DNA of 64,000 nt from Lysobacterales bacterium (GTDB lineage Bacteria; Pseudomonadota; Gammaproteobacteria; Xanthomonadales; SZUA-38): positions 1 through 64,000 of the forward strand of contig JANQOZ010000050.1 in NCBI GenBank assembly GCA_028285525.1. Direction: 5' to 3'. The notes below the pieces were generated by a model. The model saw nothing but the letters and a program-made list of their open reading frames with translations, searched no databases and had not been told where the DNA came from. This document shows, piece after piece, positions 24,199-32,733 of this stretch (within the stretch, counting starts at the first letter, position 1; every line of letters begins with the position of its first letter). Both the position numbers and the translations under genes were made by a program.

Positions 24199-25118
24199 TG
24201 ACCGCGCCGGCAGCGCCTGCCGATACCGAGATCTGCCGCCAGTCGGCGCGTTTTCTGCGACATCTCACCGACGAACGTCAGCTGTCTCCCCGGACCTGTC
24301 AGGCCTATCAGCGCGATCTCGCGCGGCTCGAGGCGTTCGCAGGAAAGGCGGGCTTTGAGGCGCCCCACGAGCTCGGCGCCGACGAAATCCGGCGTTTCGC
24401 GGCGGGCATGCGGCGTGAGGGGATGTCCGGGCGCAGCATCGCGCGGACCCTGTCGGCGCTGCGCACCTGGTTTGAGTGGCTCATCCGGGAAGATCAGCTC
24501 AGCCTCAATCCGGCCCGTGGCGTCCGAGCGCCCAAGGCGGCCAAAAAGCTGCCGCGGTCGCTGGATCCCGACGAGATCCTTCGCCTGCTGAGTTTTCCGG
24601 GCGATGACCTGCTCGCGGTGCGCGACCGCGCCCTGCTCGAGCTGTTCTACTCTTCCGGGCTGCGGCTGGCGGAGCTTGGGTCCCTGCGCTGGTCAGACTT
24701 TGCCTCGGCTTTGGCGACCGTCAAGGTGACCGGAAAAGGCCGTAAGCAGCGGGTGCTGCCGGTGGGCAGCAAAGCCCGCGAGGCGCTTAAGCGGTGGCGC
24801 GAAGCCAGGCCGGCGTCAACCACAGATGCGGTGTTTGTCAGCATTCGCGGCGCGGCGCTCAGCCACCGGGCGATCCAGAGCCGGGTCGCGCTGCGCGCTC
24901 GCCAGATGGGGCTATGGCAGCGGGTCCACCCGCATATGCTGCGCCACTCTTTTGCGTCACATCTGCTCGAATCGAGCGGTCAGCTGCGGGCGATCCAGGA
25001 GCTGCTCGGCCACAGCGATATCAGCACCACGCAGGTCTACACGCACCTGGACTTCCAGCACCTGGCGAAGGTGTACGACGCCGCCCACCCGCGCGCCCGG
25101 ACCAAGCCGGGCAGTTAA
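24198..25118 (+). CDS. xerC: Tyrosine recombinase XerC
   Basis: The 306-residue site-specific recombinase has the N-terminal core-binding SAM-like domain (LSPRTCQAYQRDLARLEAF) and a catalytic domain with the RHRY residues: Arg in SSGLRLAELGSLRW, HMLRHSFASHLLE (His-x-x-Arg), LGHSDISTTQVYTHLD with the nucleophile Tyr. With XerD it resolves chromosome dimers at dif. Gene context (dapF-DUF484-xerC) rules out a mobile-element integrase. Confidence 0.95.
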   Translation: MTAPAAPADTEICRQSARFLRHLTDERQLSPRTCQAYQRDLARLEAFAGKAGFEAPHELGADEIRRFAAGMRREGMSGRSIARTLSALRTWFEWLIREDQLSLNPARGVRAPKAAKKLPRSLDPDEILRLLSFPGDDLLAVRDRALLELFYSSGLRLAELGSLRWSDFASALATVKVTGKGRKQRVLPVGSKAREALKRWREARPASTTDAVFVSIRGAALSHRAIQSRVALRARQMGLWQRVHPHMLRHSFASHLLESSGQLRAIQELLGHSDISTTQVYTHLDFQHLAKVYDAAHPRARTKPGS

Positions 25119-25161
25119 CGTCTTTCGCTCGGTTCCTGCTGCCTGGCGGGGCTCCGCGGAT

Positions 25162-25190
25162 GTTGAAGCGGCCGCTTTCGGCCCCATCTA
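25162..25190 (+). promoter_or_regulatory. RpoH (sigma-32)-type heat-shock promoter for hslVU
   Basis: GTTGAAG (25162-25168) resembles the -35 box CTTGAAA, and CCCCATCTA (25182-25190) matches the -10 box CCCCATnTA, with 13 bp between. It lies about 142 bp upstream of hslV, a classical RpoH target, in the 213-bp gap after xerC. Nothing else is seen in that gap. Confidence 0.7.
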
Positions 25191-25331
25191 TTTCTTGTCC
25201 ATACATTTCTTTGGGGCGTGCTGCCCCGTCTGACTGTCACCTTCTTCCGACCTTGAGTTCTATTCCGATGATCTGGAAGGGCTGACGGCCCCGGCGGCAA
25301 GCCCACTTGGCAAGCGAGGCCAGAAACCACC

Positions 25332-25868
25332 ATGAACATGGAAGGAACAACCATTTGCTCAGTGCGCCGCGGCAATCACGTCGTGATCGGCGGTGACGGC
25401 CAGGTCACGCTGGGCAACACGGTCATGAAAGCCAATGCCCGCAAGGTGCGCCGGCTTTACAAAGATCAGGTGCTGGCGGGCTTCGCCGGCGCGACGGCGG
25501 ATGCGTTTACGCTGTTCGAACGATTCGAAGGCAAGCTGGAGAAGCACTCCGGCCACATGGTGCGCGCTGCGGTGGAGATGGCCAAAGACTGGCGCACCGA
25601 CCGCATGCTGCGCCGGCTGGAGGCGTTGCTGGCCGTGGCGGACGAAAATACGTCGCTGATCATCAGCGGCACCGGCGACGTAATCGAGCCGGAAGACGGC
25701 CTGATTGCGATCGGCTCCGGCGGACCGTTTGCGCAGGCTGCGTGCCGTGCGCTGCTGGACGAGACTGAGCTCGGGCCGCGCGAAATCGTGGAAAAAGGCC
25801 TCCACATCGCGGCCAACATCTGCATCTACACCAACACCAACCTCACCATCGAGGAGCTGAAGTCATGA
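25332..25868 (+). CDS. hslV: ATP-dependent protease peptidase subunit HslV
   Basis: The 178-residue proteasome-like subunit forms a double hexamer with HslU. The N-terminal nucleophile Thr is in [24 protein letters not shown], with Thr6 corresponding to Thr2 of Escherichia coli HslV; a five-residue propeptide (MNMEG) must therefore be removed. [11 protein letters not shown] and [12 protein letters not shown] are conserved. It overlaps hslU by 4 bp and is preceded by an RpoH-like promoter. Confidence 0.95.
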   Translation: MNMEGTTICSVRRGNHVVIGGDGQVTLGNTVMKANARKVRRLYKDQVLAGFAGATADAFTLFERFEGKLEKHSGHMVRAAVEMAKDWRTDRMLRRLEALLAVADENTSLIISGTGDVIEPEDGLIAIGSGGPFAQAACRALLDETELGPREIVEKGLHIAANICIYTNTNLTIEELKS

Positions 25869-27202
25869 GTGCCATGACGCCACGCGAAATTGTCCAGGAG
25901 CTGGACAAGCACATCATCGGTCAGAACGACGCCAAGCGCGCGGTGGCTATCGCGCTGCGCAACCGCTGGCGGCGCATGCAGGTGCCCGAGGACCTGCGCG
26001 AAGAAATCACGCCGAAGAACATTCTTATGATCGGTCCCACCGGCGTCGGCAAGACGGAAATTGCGCGGCGCCTTGCGGCGCTGGCAGGCTCCCCGTTCGT
26101 CAAGGTTGAGGCAACCAAGTTCACCGAGGTGGGCTACGTGGGCAAAGACGTCGAGTCCATCATCCGCGAACTGGCGGACGTGGCCTTCAATCTGACCCGC
26201 GAGCAGGCCATGGCGCGAGTCCAGAGCCGCGCCGAAGACGCGGCGGAAGACCGCATCCTGGACGCGCTGCTGCCCCGCCGTCAGACGATGGGATTCGCCA
26301 ACTCACCCACCGAGCCGGTCGGCGACAACGAGACCCGCCAGAAGCTGCGGCGCAAGCTGCGTGACGGTGACCTGGACGATCGGGAGATCGAGCTGGAGAT
26401 CGCCGCTAACGTCGGCGTGGAGATCATGGCGCCGCCGGGCATGGAGGAGATGACGAGCCAGCTTAGCGACATGTTCAAAAACATCGGCAACATGCGCACC
26501 CAGAGCCGCAAGATGACGGTCAAGGCCGCCCGCCCGGTGCTGATCGAAGAAGAGGCCGGCAAGCTGATCAATCAGGACGAGATCAAGCAGCAGGCGCTCG
26601 AGGCGGCTCAGGAAAACGGCATCGTGTTCATCGATGAGATGGACAAGGTCTGCAAGCGATCCGAGTACGGCGACGGCGGCAGCATCTCCCGCGAGGGTGT
26701 GCAGCGCGACCTGCTGCCGCTGGTGGAAGGCTCTACCGTCACCACCAAATACGGCATGCTGCGTACCGACCACATTTTGTTTATCGCCTCGGGTGCCTTT
26801 CACCTCGCCCGGCCGTCGGACCTGATTCCGGAGCTGCAGGGCAGGCTGCCGATCCGGGTGGAGCTGTCGGCGCTGGCCGCCGAGGATTTCGAGCGGATTC
26901 TGACCGAGCCGGACGCGTCGCTGACGCAGCAGTACCAGGCGCTGCTGGAAACCGAAGGCGTGAACCTCAAGTTTGAGAAGAGCGGCGTCAAGCGGCTGGC
27001 CGAGGTGGCCTTCCAGGTGAACGAGCGGACCGAGAACATCGGCGCCCGGCGTCTGCACACCATCATGGAGCGGCTGCTGGACAAGATCTCGTTTGAGGCG
27101 CCAGACCGCAGCGGCGACACCTTTTCGGTCAACGCCGGCTACGTCGACGAGCACCTGACCGAGCTGGTCAAAGACGAAGACCTCAGCAGATACATATTGT
27201 AA
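25865..27202 (+). CDS. hslU: HslU AAA+ ATPase of the HslVU protease
   Basis: The 445-residue unfoldase shows Walker A GPTGVGKT (57-64), Walker [14 protein letters not shown], the pore motif [10 protein letters not shown], the I-domain (about 110-240) and the C-terminal sensor-2/HslV-docking tail ending in DLSRYIL. It unfolds proteins and feeds them into HslV. Coupled to hslV, and so in the heat-shock operon. Confidence 0.97.
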   Translation: MSAMTPREIVQELDKHIIGQNDAKRAVAIALRNRWRRMQVPEDLREEITPKNILMIGPTGVGKTEIARRLAALAGSPFVKVEATKFTEVGYVGKDVESIIRELADVAFNLTREQAMARVQSRAEDAAEDRILDALLPRRQTMGFANSPTEPVGDNETRQKLRRKLRDGDLDDREIELEIAANVGVEIMAPPGMEEMTSQLSDMFKNIGNMRTQSRKMTVKAARPVLIEEEAGKLINQDEIKQQALEAAQENGIVFIDEMDKVCKRSEYGDGGSISREGVQRDLLPLVEGSTVTTKYGMLRTDHILFIASGAFHLARPSDLIPELQGRLPIRVELSALAAEDFERILTEPDASLTQQYQALLETEGVNLKFEKSGVKRLAEVAFQVNERTENIGARRLHTIMERLLDKISFEAPDRSGDTFSVNAGYVDEHLTELVKDEDLSRYIL

Positions 27203-27211
27203 AGTAGGCCC

Positions 27212-28420
27212 ATGAGCGCAATTCCCAAAGACGTGGTCAGCCCACTTAAGGACCAGAAGTTCGACTGGCGCGATCCGCTCGCGCTGGCCGGCCAGCTGGA
27301 TGAAGAAGAAAACCAGATCGCCGAGGCGGCGCGGCAATACTGTCAGGCGCGCCTGCAGACCCGCGTGCTGGAAGGTTTCCGCAACGAAACCTTCGATCGG
27401 GACATCATGACCGAGATGGGTGAGCTGGGTCTGCTCGGCGTCACCGTGGCGCCGGAATACGGTGGTTCGGGCATGAGCCACGTGGCGTATGGTCTGATCG
27501 CGCGGGAAGTGGAGCGGGTCGACAGCGGCTACCGCTCCGCCATGTCGGTGCAGTCTTCGCTGGTGATGTATCCCATCGAGACTTTTGCCACCGAGACGAT
27601 CAAGCAGCGCTGGTTGCCGAAGCTCGCTACCGGCGAAGCGGTTGGCTGCTTTGGTTTGAGCGAGGCGGATGGCGGGTCCGACCCGGCCGCCATGCGCACC
27701 AACGCGAAGAAGGTTGACGGCGGCTATCTGCTGAACGGCAGCAAGATGTGGATCACCAACTCACCCATTGCCGACGTGGCGGTGGTCTGGGCCAAGCTGG
27801 ACGGCAAGATTCGCGGTTTTGTCGTCGAGCGCGGCATGGAAGGTTTCACCACGCCAAAGATCGAAGGCAAGGTGTCGCTGCGGGCTTCGGTCACCGGCGA
27901 GATTGCCCTCAACGATGTGCTGGTGCCGGAGGAGAATCTGTTTCCCGAAGTCACCGGTCTGCGCGGGCCGTTCTCCTGCCTGAACAAGGCCCGCTACGGT
28001 ATTTCCTGGGGCGCCATGGGCGCCGCCGAGTTCTGCTGGCAGGCCGCCCGCGACTACGCCATGGATCGGATTGTTTTCGGCAAGCCGATCGCCGCCACCC
28101 AGCTTGTGCAGAAAAAGCTGGCCGACATGCAGACCGAGATTGCCCTCGGCCTGCAGGGTGCGCTGCAGCTCGGCCGCCTGATCGACGGTGGCGCGTTTGT
28201 CCCCGAGGCCATTTCGCTGATGAAGCGCAACAACTGTGGCAAGGCCCTGGCCATCGCCCGCGAGGCGCGCGACATTCACGGCGGCAACGGCATCACCGAC
28301 GAGTACCACGTGATCCGCCACATGGTGAACCTGGAAACGGTCAACACCTACGAGGGCACTCACGACGTGCACGCGCTGATCCTGGGACGCGCACAGACCG
28401 GTATTCAGGCCTTTTCCTGA
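27212..28420 (+). CDS. gcdH: Glutaryl-CoA dehydrogenase (acyl-CoA dehydrogenase family)
   Basis: The 402-residue flavoprotein fits Gcd[18 protein letters not shown] opening, [56 protein letters not shown], and [20 protein letters not shown] with the catalytic base Glu381. The enzyme oxidises and decarboxylates glutaryl-CoA to crotonyl-CoA in lysine/tryptophan breakdown. It starts only 9 bp after hslU, so it may be partly cotranscribed with the heat-shock operon. Confidence 0.9.
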   Translation: MSAIPKDVVSPLKDQKFDWRDPLALAGQLDEEENQIAEAARQYCQARLQTRVLEGFRNETFDRDIMTEMGELGLLGVTVAPEYGGSGMSHVAYGLIAREVERVDSGYRSAMSVQSSLVMYPIETFATETIKQRWLPKLATGEAVGCFGLSEADGGSDPAAMRTNAKKVDGGYLLNGSKMWITNSPIADVAVVWAKLDGKIRGFVVERGMEGFTTPKIEGKVSLRASVTGEIALNDVLVPEENLFPEVTGLRGPFSCLNKARYGISWGAMGAAEFCWQAARDYAMDRIVFGKPIAATQLVQKKLADMQTEIALGLQGALQLGRLIDGGAFVPEAISLMKRNNCGKALAIAREARDIHGGNGITDEYHVIRHMVNLETVNTYEGTHDVHALILGRAQTGIQAFS

Positions 28421-28424
28421 GCTT

Positions 28425-28694
28425 TTGGCCAAGAAGCAAAAGCTCAAGAACGAAGCCGAACTGTTTAAGGCGGCCCTGGCCGCCGGCGTGAAGTATGCGG
28501 AAGACCGCAAGGTGGTGGAGTTCGAGCCCGGCGACTCCATGGCTGATAAAGCCCTCTACGTCTACCGACTCCTGGTGCACGACAAGCTGCTGGCCCCGCT
28601 GCCGGAAAACCAGGTCTCCCAGAAAGCTATCCGCCACCGCCTGGCGCTGTGGCACGCCCGAAATCTCCCCAAAGACGACCCTCTGCTGAAGTAG
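28425..28694 (+). CDS. Small DUF5062-like protein
   Basis: The 89-residue basic protein starts with TTG at 28425, 4 bp after the gcdH stop. It reads KNEAELFKAALAAGVKYAEDRKVVEFEPGDSMADKALYVYRLL, all helical by appearance, with a C-terminal ALWHARNLPKDDPLLK. I associate this with DUF5062 but could not confirm. No signal or membrane segment; function unknown. The tight spacing after gcdH suggests the same transcript. Confidence 0.65.
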   Translation: MAKKQKLKNEAELFKAALAAGVKYAEDRKVVEFEPGDSMADKALYVYRLLVHDKLLAPLPENQVSQKAIRHRLALWHARNLPKDDPLLK

Positions 28695-28798
28695 CGGCAG
28701 CATCGCTGTGTTCCCGGCAGCGAGGTTATTTCCGTCGACAATGAAGAAATCTGCCTGCGGTGGGTACTATCCAGTACAACCACACAGGAATACCTATC

Positions 28799-29482
28799 AT
28801 GCCGATTCGAACTGTTGTGCTGCTGGCGGCCGTGCTGCTCGTCGGCGGCTGCGAAGCTGAACAACCGATTTCCACCGACGGCGGCCAGCCGCTGCCGGTG
28901 ATCCAGACCTACGAGGTGGAAGCCGGCAAGGCCCGGGAAATCGCCTCGGTGCTGCAGCAGCTGATTCAAGATCTGGAAGCCCGCGCCCGGGCGCTCGGCA
29001 ACAATCTGGTGGTTGTCAGCGCGCCGGCGTCCGTACAGCAGGGTATTGGCACCCTGATCAAAGAGTTCGAGCGCGCGCCCGCCCCCGACCCCGTTCGCGT
29101 CAGGCTGCATTACTGGCTGGTGGGTGGAACGGCCTCGGACCAGAATGCGGTTCCCGGGACTCTGAGCGGCGTTGCCGACGCCCTGACCACGCTCACCGAC
29201 GCCGCAGGCGCGATGACCTTTCGACGGATCGACTACCTGCAGCAGGTGCTGGCCAGCGGTCGAGGCACCGGGATAGTCCACGGGGCGGTCATGTCAGCAG
29301 AGAGCCAGGTCGTGGTGGCGAACGGCAACATCGGCGTCGACCTGAGTCTACGGAAAAAGCAGCATCACGTCGGCGCCTACGTCGAGCTGGCCGACGGTGA
29401 GACCGTGCTGCTGGCGCAGATGGGCGCAGACGGGGAGGAGGATGAGACCCTGCTGTTTGTGGTGCGCGCGGAAACCTTCTGA
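28799..29482 (+). CDS. Lipoprotein with secretin N-domain (NolW)-like region
   Basis: The 227-residue product has a lipobox VGGC with Cys18. Residues about 30-85 (QTYEVEAGKAREIASVLQQLI... NNLVVVSAPASVQQGIGTLIKEFE) have the pattern of the small NolW/secretin N1-type KH-like domain: an EVxxGxAxxIA helix and a VVSAPxxxxxxIxxLIxxF strand-helix. The rest (VRVRLHYWLVGG ... DLSLRKKQHHVGAYVELADGETVLL ... ETLLFVVRAE) resembles the beta-rich start of a secretin barrel domain but is far too short for a pore. It lies just before an ECF sigma factor gene (12-bp gap). Role inferred only: an envelope protein tied to that regulator. Confidence 0.75.
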   Translation: MPIRTVVLLAAVLLVGGCEAEQPISTDGGQPLPVIQTYEVEAGKAREIASVLQQLIQDLEARARALGNNLVVVSAPASVQQGIGTLIKEFERAPAPDPVRVRLHYWLVGGTASDQNAVPGTLSGVADALTTLTDAAGAMTFRRIDYLQQVLASGRGTGIVHGAVMSAESQVVVANGNIGVDLSLRKKQHHVGAYVELADGETVLLAQMGADGEEDETLLFVVRAETF

Positions 29483-29494
29483 ACGGACCTTCCG

Positions 29495-29980
29495 TTGCTT
29501 CGGCAAGAGGATCTCGAGGCGCTGTTCGTGAAGCGGGAGCGCTCCCTGTTCAACATCGCTCTGCGCTGGACCTTTAACGAGGCCCAGGCTGACGAGCTGG
29601 TTCAGGAGGCGTTTCTAAGAGTCTGGCAGCAGCGCCGCCGCGTGGAGCCGGCTACCGCCAACGCTTACCTTTACCAGACGCTCAATCGTCTGGCCATGAA
29701 GCATGCCCGCCGGCGCACCGTGTGGCGACGGGTCAAGACGCTTCTCGGTTCCGGCGACGCCGGCCAGGAGTGGCTTTTGCCCGCTGACCAGTACGATCGC
29801 ATCGAGGTGCAGGAAGCGATTCAGGCGCTTCCGGACGCGCAACGCGCGGTGCTGCTCATGGCGGAGTTCTCGGGACTGTCTCAGAAAGAGATTGGCCAGG
29901 CGCTTAACGTACCGACCGGCACGGTGGGATCGCGCCGCCACGCCGCGCTCGCAAGACTCAAGGAGTTGCTCAATGGATGA
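29495..29980 (+). CDS. ECF-type RNA polymerase sigma factor
   Basis: The 161-residue protein has sigma region 2 (FNIALRWTFNEAQADELVQEAFLRVWQQR, with the DELVQEAFLRVW -10 recognition helix) and region 4 (DAQRAVLLMAEFSGLSQKEIGQALNVPTGTVGSRRHAALARLKELL). The start is TTG at 29495 with no strong ribosome-binding site. It is flanked by the secretin-like lipoprotein and a small membrane protein that overlaps its stop by 8 bp, suggesting a three-gene envelope-signalling unit. Confidence 0.92.
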   Translation: MLRQEDLEALFVKRERSLFNIALRWTFNEAQADELVQEAFLRVWQQRRRVEPATANAYLYQTLNRLAMKHARRRTVWRRVKTLLGSGDAGQEWLLPADQYDRIEVQEAIQALPDAQRAVLLMAEFSGLSQKEIGQALNVPTGTVGSRRHAALARLKELLNG

Positions 29981-30320
29981 CAGGTTCGGTCTGAAGAACG
30001 TCGCGCCGCCGCCCGGTGGGCTGTCCCGGCTGCAGCGCCGGCTTAGTCGCGAAAACCGCGAGCCGGCGAGGCTCGTTTGGGTCGGGGCTGCTGCCGTCAC
30101 GCTGCTCGCCGTATCCTGGGTGCTTCAGCCGCCGGCTACCGAGCTGCCCGCATGGGCCCGGGATCATCCCAGGCTGAGGATCACCGACGGCGTCAAGTCG
30201 TCACTGCTACTCAAGCAGGGAACCGCCAGGCGCCTGACCGAGTCATCCGGGGTGACGGTCTATCTGGTTGACGTGGCCGATTCACGCGACCCTGCCTCGC
30301 CGACAAGGTCACAGGATTGA
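29973..30320 (+). CDS. Single-pass membrane protein, candidate anti-sigma factor
   Basis: The 115-residue product starts at ATG 29973, overlapping the sigma factor gene by 8 bp. A short cytoplasmic part (about 35 residues) precedes one membrane helix (LVWVGAAAVTLLAVSWVL) and a periplasmic tail of about 60 residues. Position, coupling and topology fit an anti-sigma factor, but the usual zinc anti-sigma motif HxxxCxxC is absent, so the role is an inference from context. Cysteine is absent altogether. Confidence 0.65.
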   Translation: MDDRFGLKNVAPPPGGLSRLQRRLSRENREPARLVWVGAAAVTLLAVSWVLQPPATELPAWARDHPRLRITDGVKSSLLLKQGTARRLTESSGVTVYLVDVADSRDPASPTRSQD

Positions 30321-30327
30321 GCGTCTT

Positions 30328-30807
30328 TCAGTGTTCCGGCGTATCCCTGTTGCGGGCATCAGAAATGAGGTGGCTGATGATTCGCCAACCGTCGGGCTGC
30401 TTTTCGAAGACGCGCAGGTGGGTGGTCTGGCGCACGCCCAGCTCCTCACCCGCTTTGGTCTGCTGTCCGGTGCGCCGTGCGGCGGTGCGCACCAGCGCCA
30501 GCTCGTTGGACACGAAGCGAATTTCGGGCGGGCTGTATTGGGTCTTCCCGGCCATGACAAAACGCAGGCCGAAGACTTCGGTCATCAGGCCCTCAACCTC
30601 GGCGCGCCCGCGCCGCGTGTGGCCAAAGGCGTTGGTGAAGTCGGCATCGCTGCTGTAGTCCCGGGCGGCAAGTCCAGGGTCGAGCGTTTCCCAGGCGGTC
30701 AGCCAGCGCTGCAGGGCGTCGTTGATGGCCTGCTCGTCAGCAGCCGTTGAGGCGCGGCAGAGCGGTGAAGCAACAATAGCGAGCAGCAGGATCCAGCGAG
30801 TGGTCAT
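30328..30807 (-). CDS. Exported SnoaL/DUF4440-like protein
   Basis: The 159-residue product has a signal peptide (MTTRWILLLAIVASPLCRASTA) and an NTF2-fold domain: AINDALQRWLTAWETLDPGLAARDYSSDADFTNAFG, RRGRAEVEGLMTEVFG, and TTHLRVFEKQPDGWRIISHLIS, a typical DUF4440 ending. ATG 30807 is chosen because it starts the signal peptide; an upstream ATG at 30861 adds non-hydrophobic sequence. Convergent with the membrane protein gene. Function unknown. The gap 30808-30935 holds nothing recognisable. Confidence 0.78.
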   Translation of the reverse strand: MTTRWILLLAIVASPLCRASTAADEQAINDALQRWLTAWETLDPGLAARDYSSDADFTNAFGHTRRGRAEVEGLMTEVFGLRFVMAGKTQYSPPEIRFVSNELALVRTAARRTGQQTKAGEELGVRQTTHLRVFEKQPDGWRIISHLISDARNRDTPEH

Positions 30808-30935
30808 AGGTCGATCTCCAGATTGCCATATAAACCGAACGAAGCCAGTTGGCAGATACACTCAACGGATCGCGGCTTTATTGCAAGTGGTTACCGCCTG
30901 CTTTGCCACCAGTGGGCCGTGCGGAGAGTTGTACC

Positions 30936-31136
30936 TTAGAGCTGGTCTGACTCAAATCCGTTCATCAGTAGGACTTCGGGCAGGCATTCCACCTGAACCG
31001 CCGCCAGTTCGGTGTCATAGGTGATGGCGCTGTAGCGACAGGCCTGCTGGCCGCAGCTGGCAACGCGACTGAAGGGATTCACGCTCAGGGCGGGGCAGCT
31101 TGCGGTGAGCGTACCGAAGAGAAAAATCACGGTCAT
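30936..31136 (-). CDS. Small exported Cys-containing protein ending in an xGFE-type tail
   Basis: The 66-residue product has a short hydrophobic leader (VIFLFGTLTASCPAL), four cysteines (14, 28, 33, 51) and the tail LLMNGFESDQL. The NGFE motif with a preceding hydrophobic pair is the same as the tail of the 762-residue beta-propeller protein and the metalloprotease further on. No other domain is evident. There is no strong ribosome-binding site, so the call is moderate. The gap 31137-31305 holds only an AT-richer stretch with the inverted TTAATTGGCGATTAA. Confidence 0.55.
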   Translation of the reverse strand: MTVIFLFGTLTASCPALSVNPFSRVASCGQQACRYSAITYDTELAAVQVECLPEVLLMNGFESDQL

Positions 31137-31305
31137 GATGGTTGGCCTATGACAGCTGCGGGCAGTCTAGCCGCGGGACCTTAAGCTGCTGTTAATTGGC
31201 GATTAACAGCGCATTGGCGAAGGTTGGTTCCTGCGGGGCGCAAGAGCAGTTGCACCGGCGACAAAAACAGGTAGATTTCTGACCATCCTGATCACTGGCG
31301 TGCAG

Positions 31306-32721
31306 ATGGCTCTCAAAAAATCGTTTTGGCTACTCCTGGCAACGATGACGTTGTGCCTCGCGGGGCCTGCCTGGTCGCAGGATAACGGTCAGCGCAACGT
31401 AGAAGCGCCGTTTTTCGGCGATTTGGAACAGATCCGTCAGCGCCGACTGGTCCGTGTGCTGGTCTCCTACAACAACACCAACTATTTCATCGCCGGCGGC
31501 CAGCAGCGGGGGCTGGAGGCTGAGCTGATGAATGCGTTTGAGCGGTTTATCAACGCCGAGGAGGCGCTGCCGGACAGCAAGATCTACGTCGTCTTTATCT
31601 CCAAGCCCTTTGCCGAGCTGATCCCGGCTTTGCTGGCAGGACAGGGTGACATCATCGCGGCCGGCATGACGGTGACCGATGAGCGGGAGCAGCAGGTCGC
31701 CTTCAGTAACGCTTATCGGAAAAAGGTCTCTGAGGTTCTGGTTCGCTCAGCTTCAGCACCGGCGGTCGCCAGCCTGGACGAACTCGCTGGACGCTCGGTT
31801 CACGTGATGAAGGACAGCAGCTACGCCATACACCTGGCGGAGGTGAACGAACAACGCGCGACGAGCGGCGGCGAGCTGATCGATCTGGTGGAAGTTGACG
31901 CGGCGCTGGCCTCCGAGGATGTCCTTCAGATGCTGAACGCCGACATTTTTGACTACACCTTTGTCGATCGCCACATTGCGCAGGTCTGGTCCGGGGTACT
32001 GGATGACATTCGGGTCGAAGAAGACGTAATGATCAATGAGGGCGGCAACCTCGCCTGGGCGGTACGGCGCGACAATCCCAAGCTGCTGGAGCGACTCAAC
32101 GCTTTTGTTGCGGAACACAAGCAGGGCACGCTGCTGGGCAACATTTTCTTCAAGCGCTACTACCGCAACACCCAGTGGATCACCAACCCGCTGGAGGGGA
32201 GTGCGCAGGCCAAGCTGGATGAGTACCGCGATTATTTTGTGCGCTACGGCCAGGAGTACAACTTTGACTGGCTGAAGCTGGCCGCGCTGAGCTACCAGGA
32301 GTCTCAGTTTGATCAGTCCGCCAAAAGCGGCGCCGGCGCTTACGGTCTGATGCAGATCAAGCCCTCAACGGCAGCCGACCGAAACGTGGGGATCACCGGT
32401 ATTGAGGATGACGCTGAAAAGAACGTACACGCCGGGACCAAATACCTGGCGTTCCTGCGCGACCGCTACTTCTCCGACCTGCCGCCCGCGGTCCAGGCGG
32501 ATTTTGCTTTCGCCGCCTACAACGCCGGGCCGGCTCGCGTCCGCCGTTTGCGAGCGAGGGCGGAAGAAGTGGGTCTGGATCCGGACAAGTGGTTCTTTAA
32601 CGTCGAGCACATCGCCCGGCAGGAGATCGGCCGTGAAACCGTCGACTACGTGGCCAACATCAACAAGTACTACGTTGCCTTCAGCTCGATCCGGCGGCAC
32701 CTGATGCAGCGCGCCAATTAG
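31306..32721 (+). CDS. mltF: MltF-type membrane-bound lytic transglycosylase
   Basis: The roughly 471-residue protein has a signal peptide (LLLATMTLCLAGPAWSQ), an extracellular solute-binding (SBP_bac_3) domain (about 35-275; LVRVLVSYNNTNYFI, PALLAGQGDIIAAGMTVTDER) and a C-terminal SLT lysozyme-like domain with the catalytic Glu332 in ALSYQESQFDQSAKSGAGAYGLMQIKP and AYNAGPARVRRLR. This is the MltF architecture; it cleaves peptidoglycan glycan strands into 1,6-anhydro products. A GTG at 31300 is an alternative start two codons earlier. Confidence 0.93.
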   Translation: MALKKSFWLLLATMTLCLAGPAWSQDNGQRNVEAPFFGDLEQIRQRRLVRVLVSYNNTNYFIAGGQQRGLEAELMNAFERFINAEEALPDSKIYVVFISKPFAELIPALLAGQGDIIAAGMTVTDEREQQVAFSNAYRKKVSEVLVRSASAPAVASLDELAGRSVHVMKDSSYAIHLAEVNEQRATSGGELIDLVEVDAALASEDVLQMLNADIFDYTFVDRHIAQVWSGVLDDIRVEEDVMINEGGNLAWAVRRDNPKLLERLNAFVAEHKQGTLLGNIFFKRYYRNTQWITNPLEGSAQAKLDEYRDYFVRYGQEYNFDWLKLAALSYQESQFDQSAKSGAGAYGLMQIKPSTAADRNVGITGIEDDAEKNVHAGTKYLAFLRDRYFSDLPPAVQADFAFAAYNAGPARVRRLRARAEEVGLDPDKWFFNVEHIARQEIGRETVDYVANINKYYVAFSSIRRHLMQRAN

Positions 32722-32733
32722 CCGCTTCCGCGA

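Noticed and set aside
24198-25118. XerC as an integrase of a mobile element
   Set aside because: It sits in the conserved dapF-DUF484-xerC-hslVU order and has normal XerC length; no element boundaries are seen.
26303-27481. A 392-residue minus-strand frame over hslU
   Set aside because: Antisense shadow of a conserved gene; no recognisable domain.
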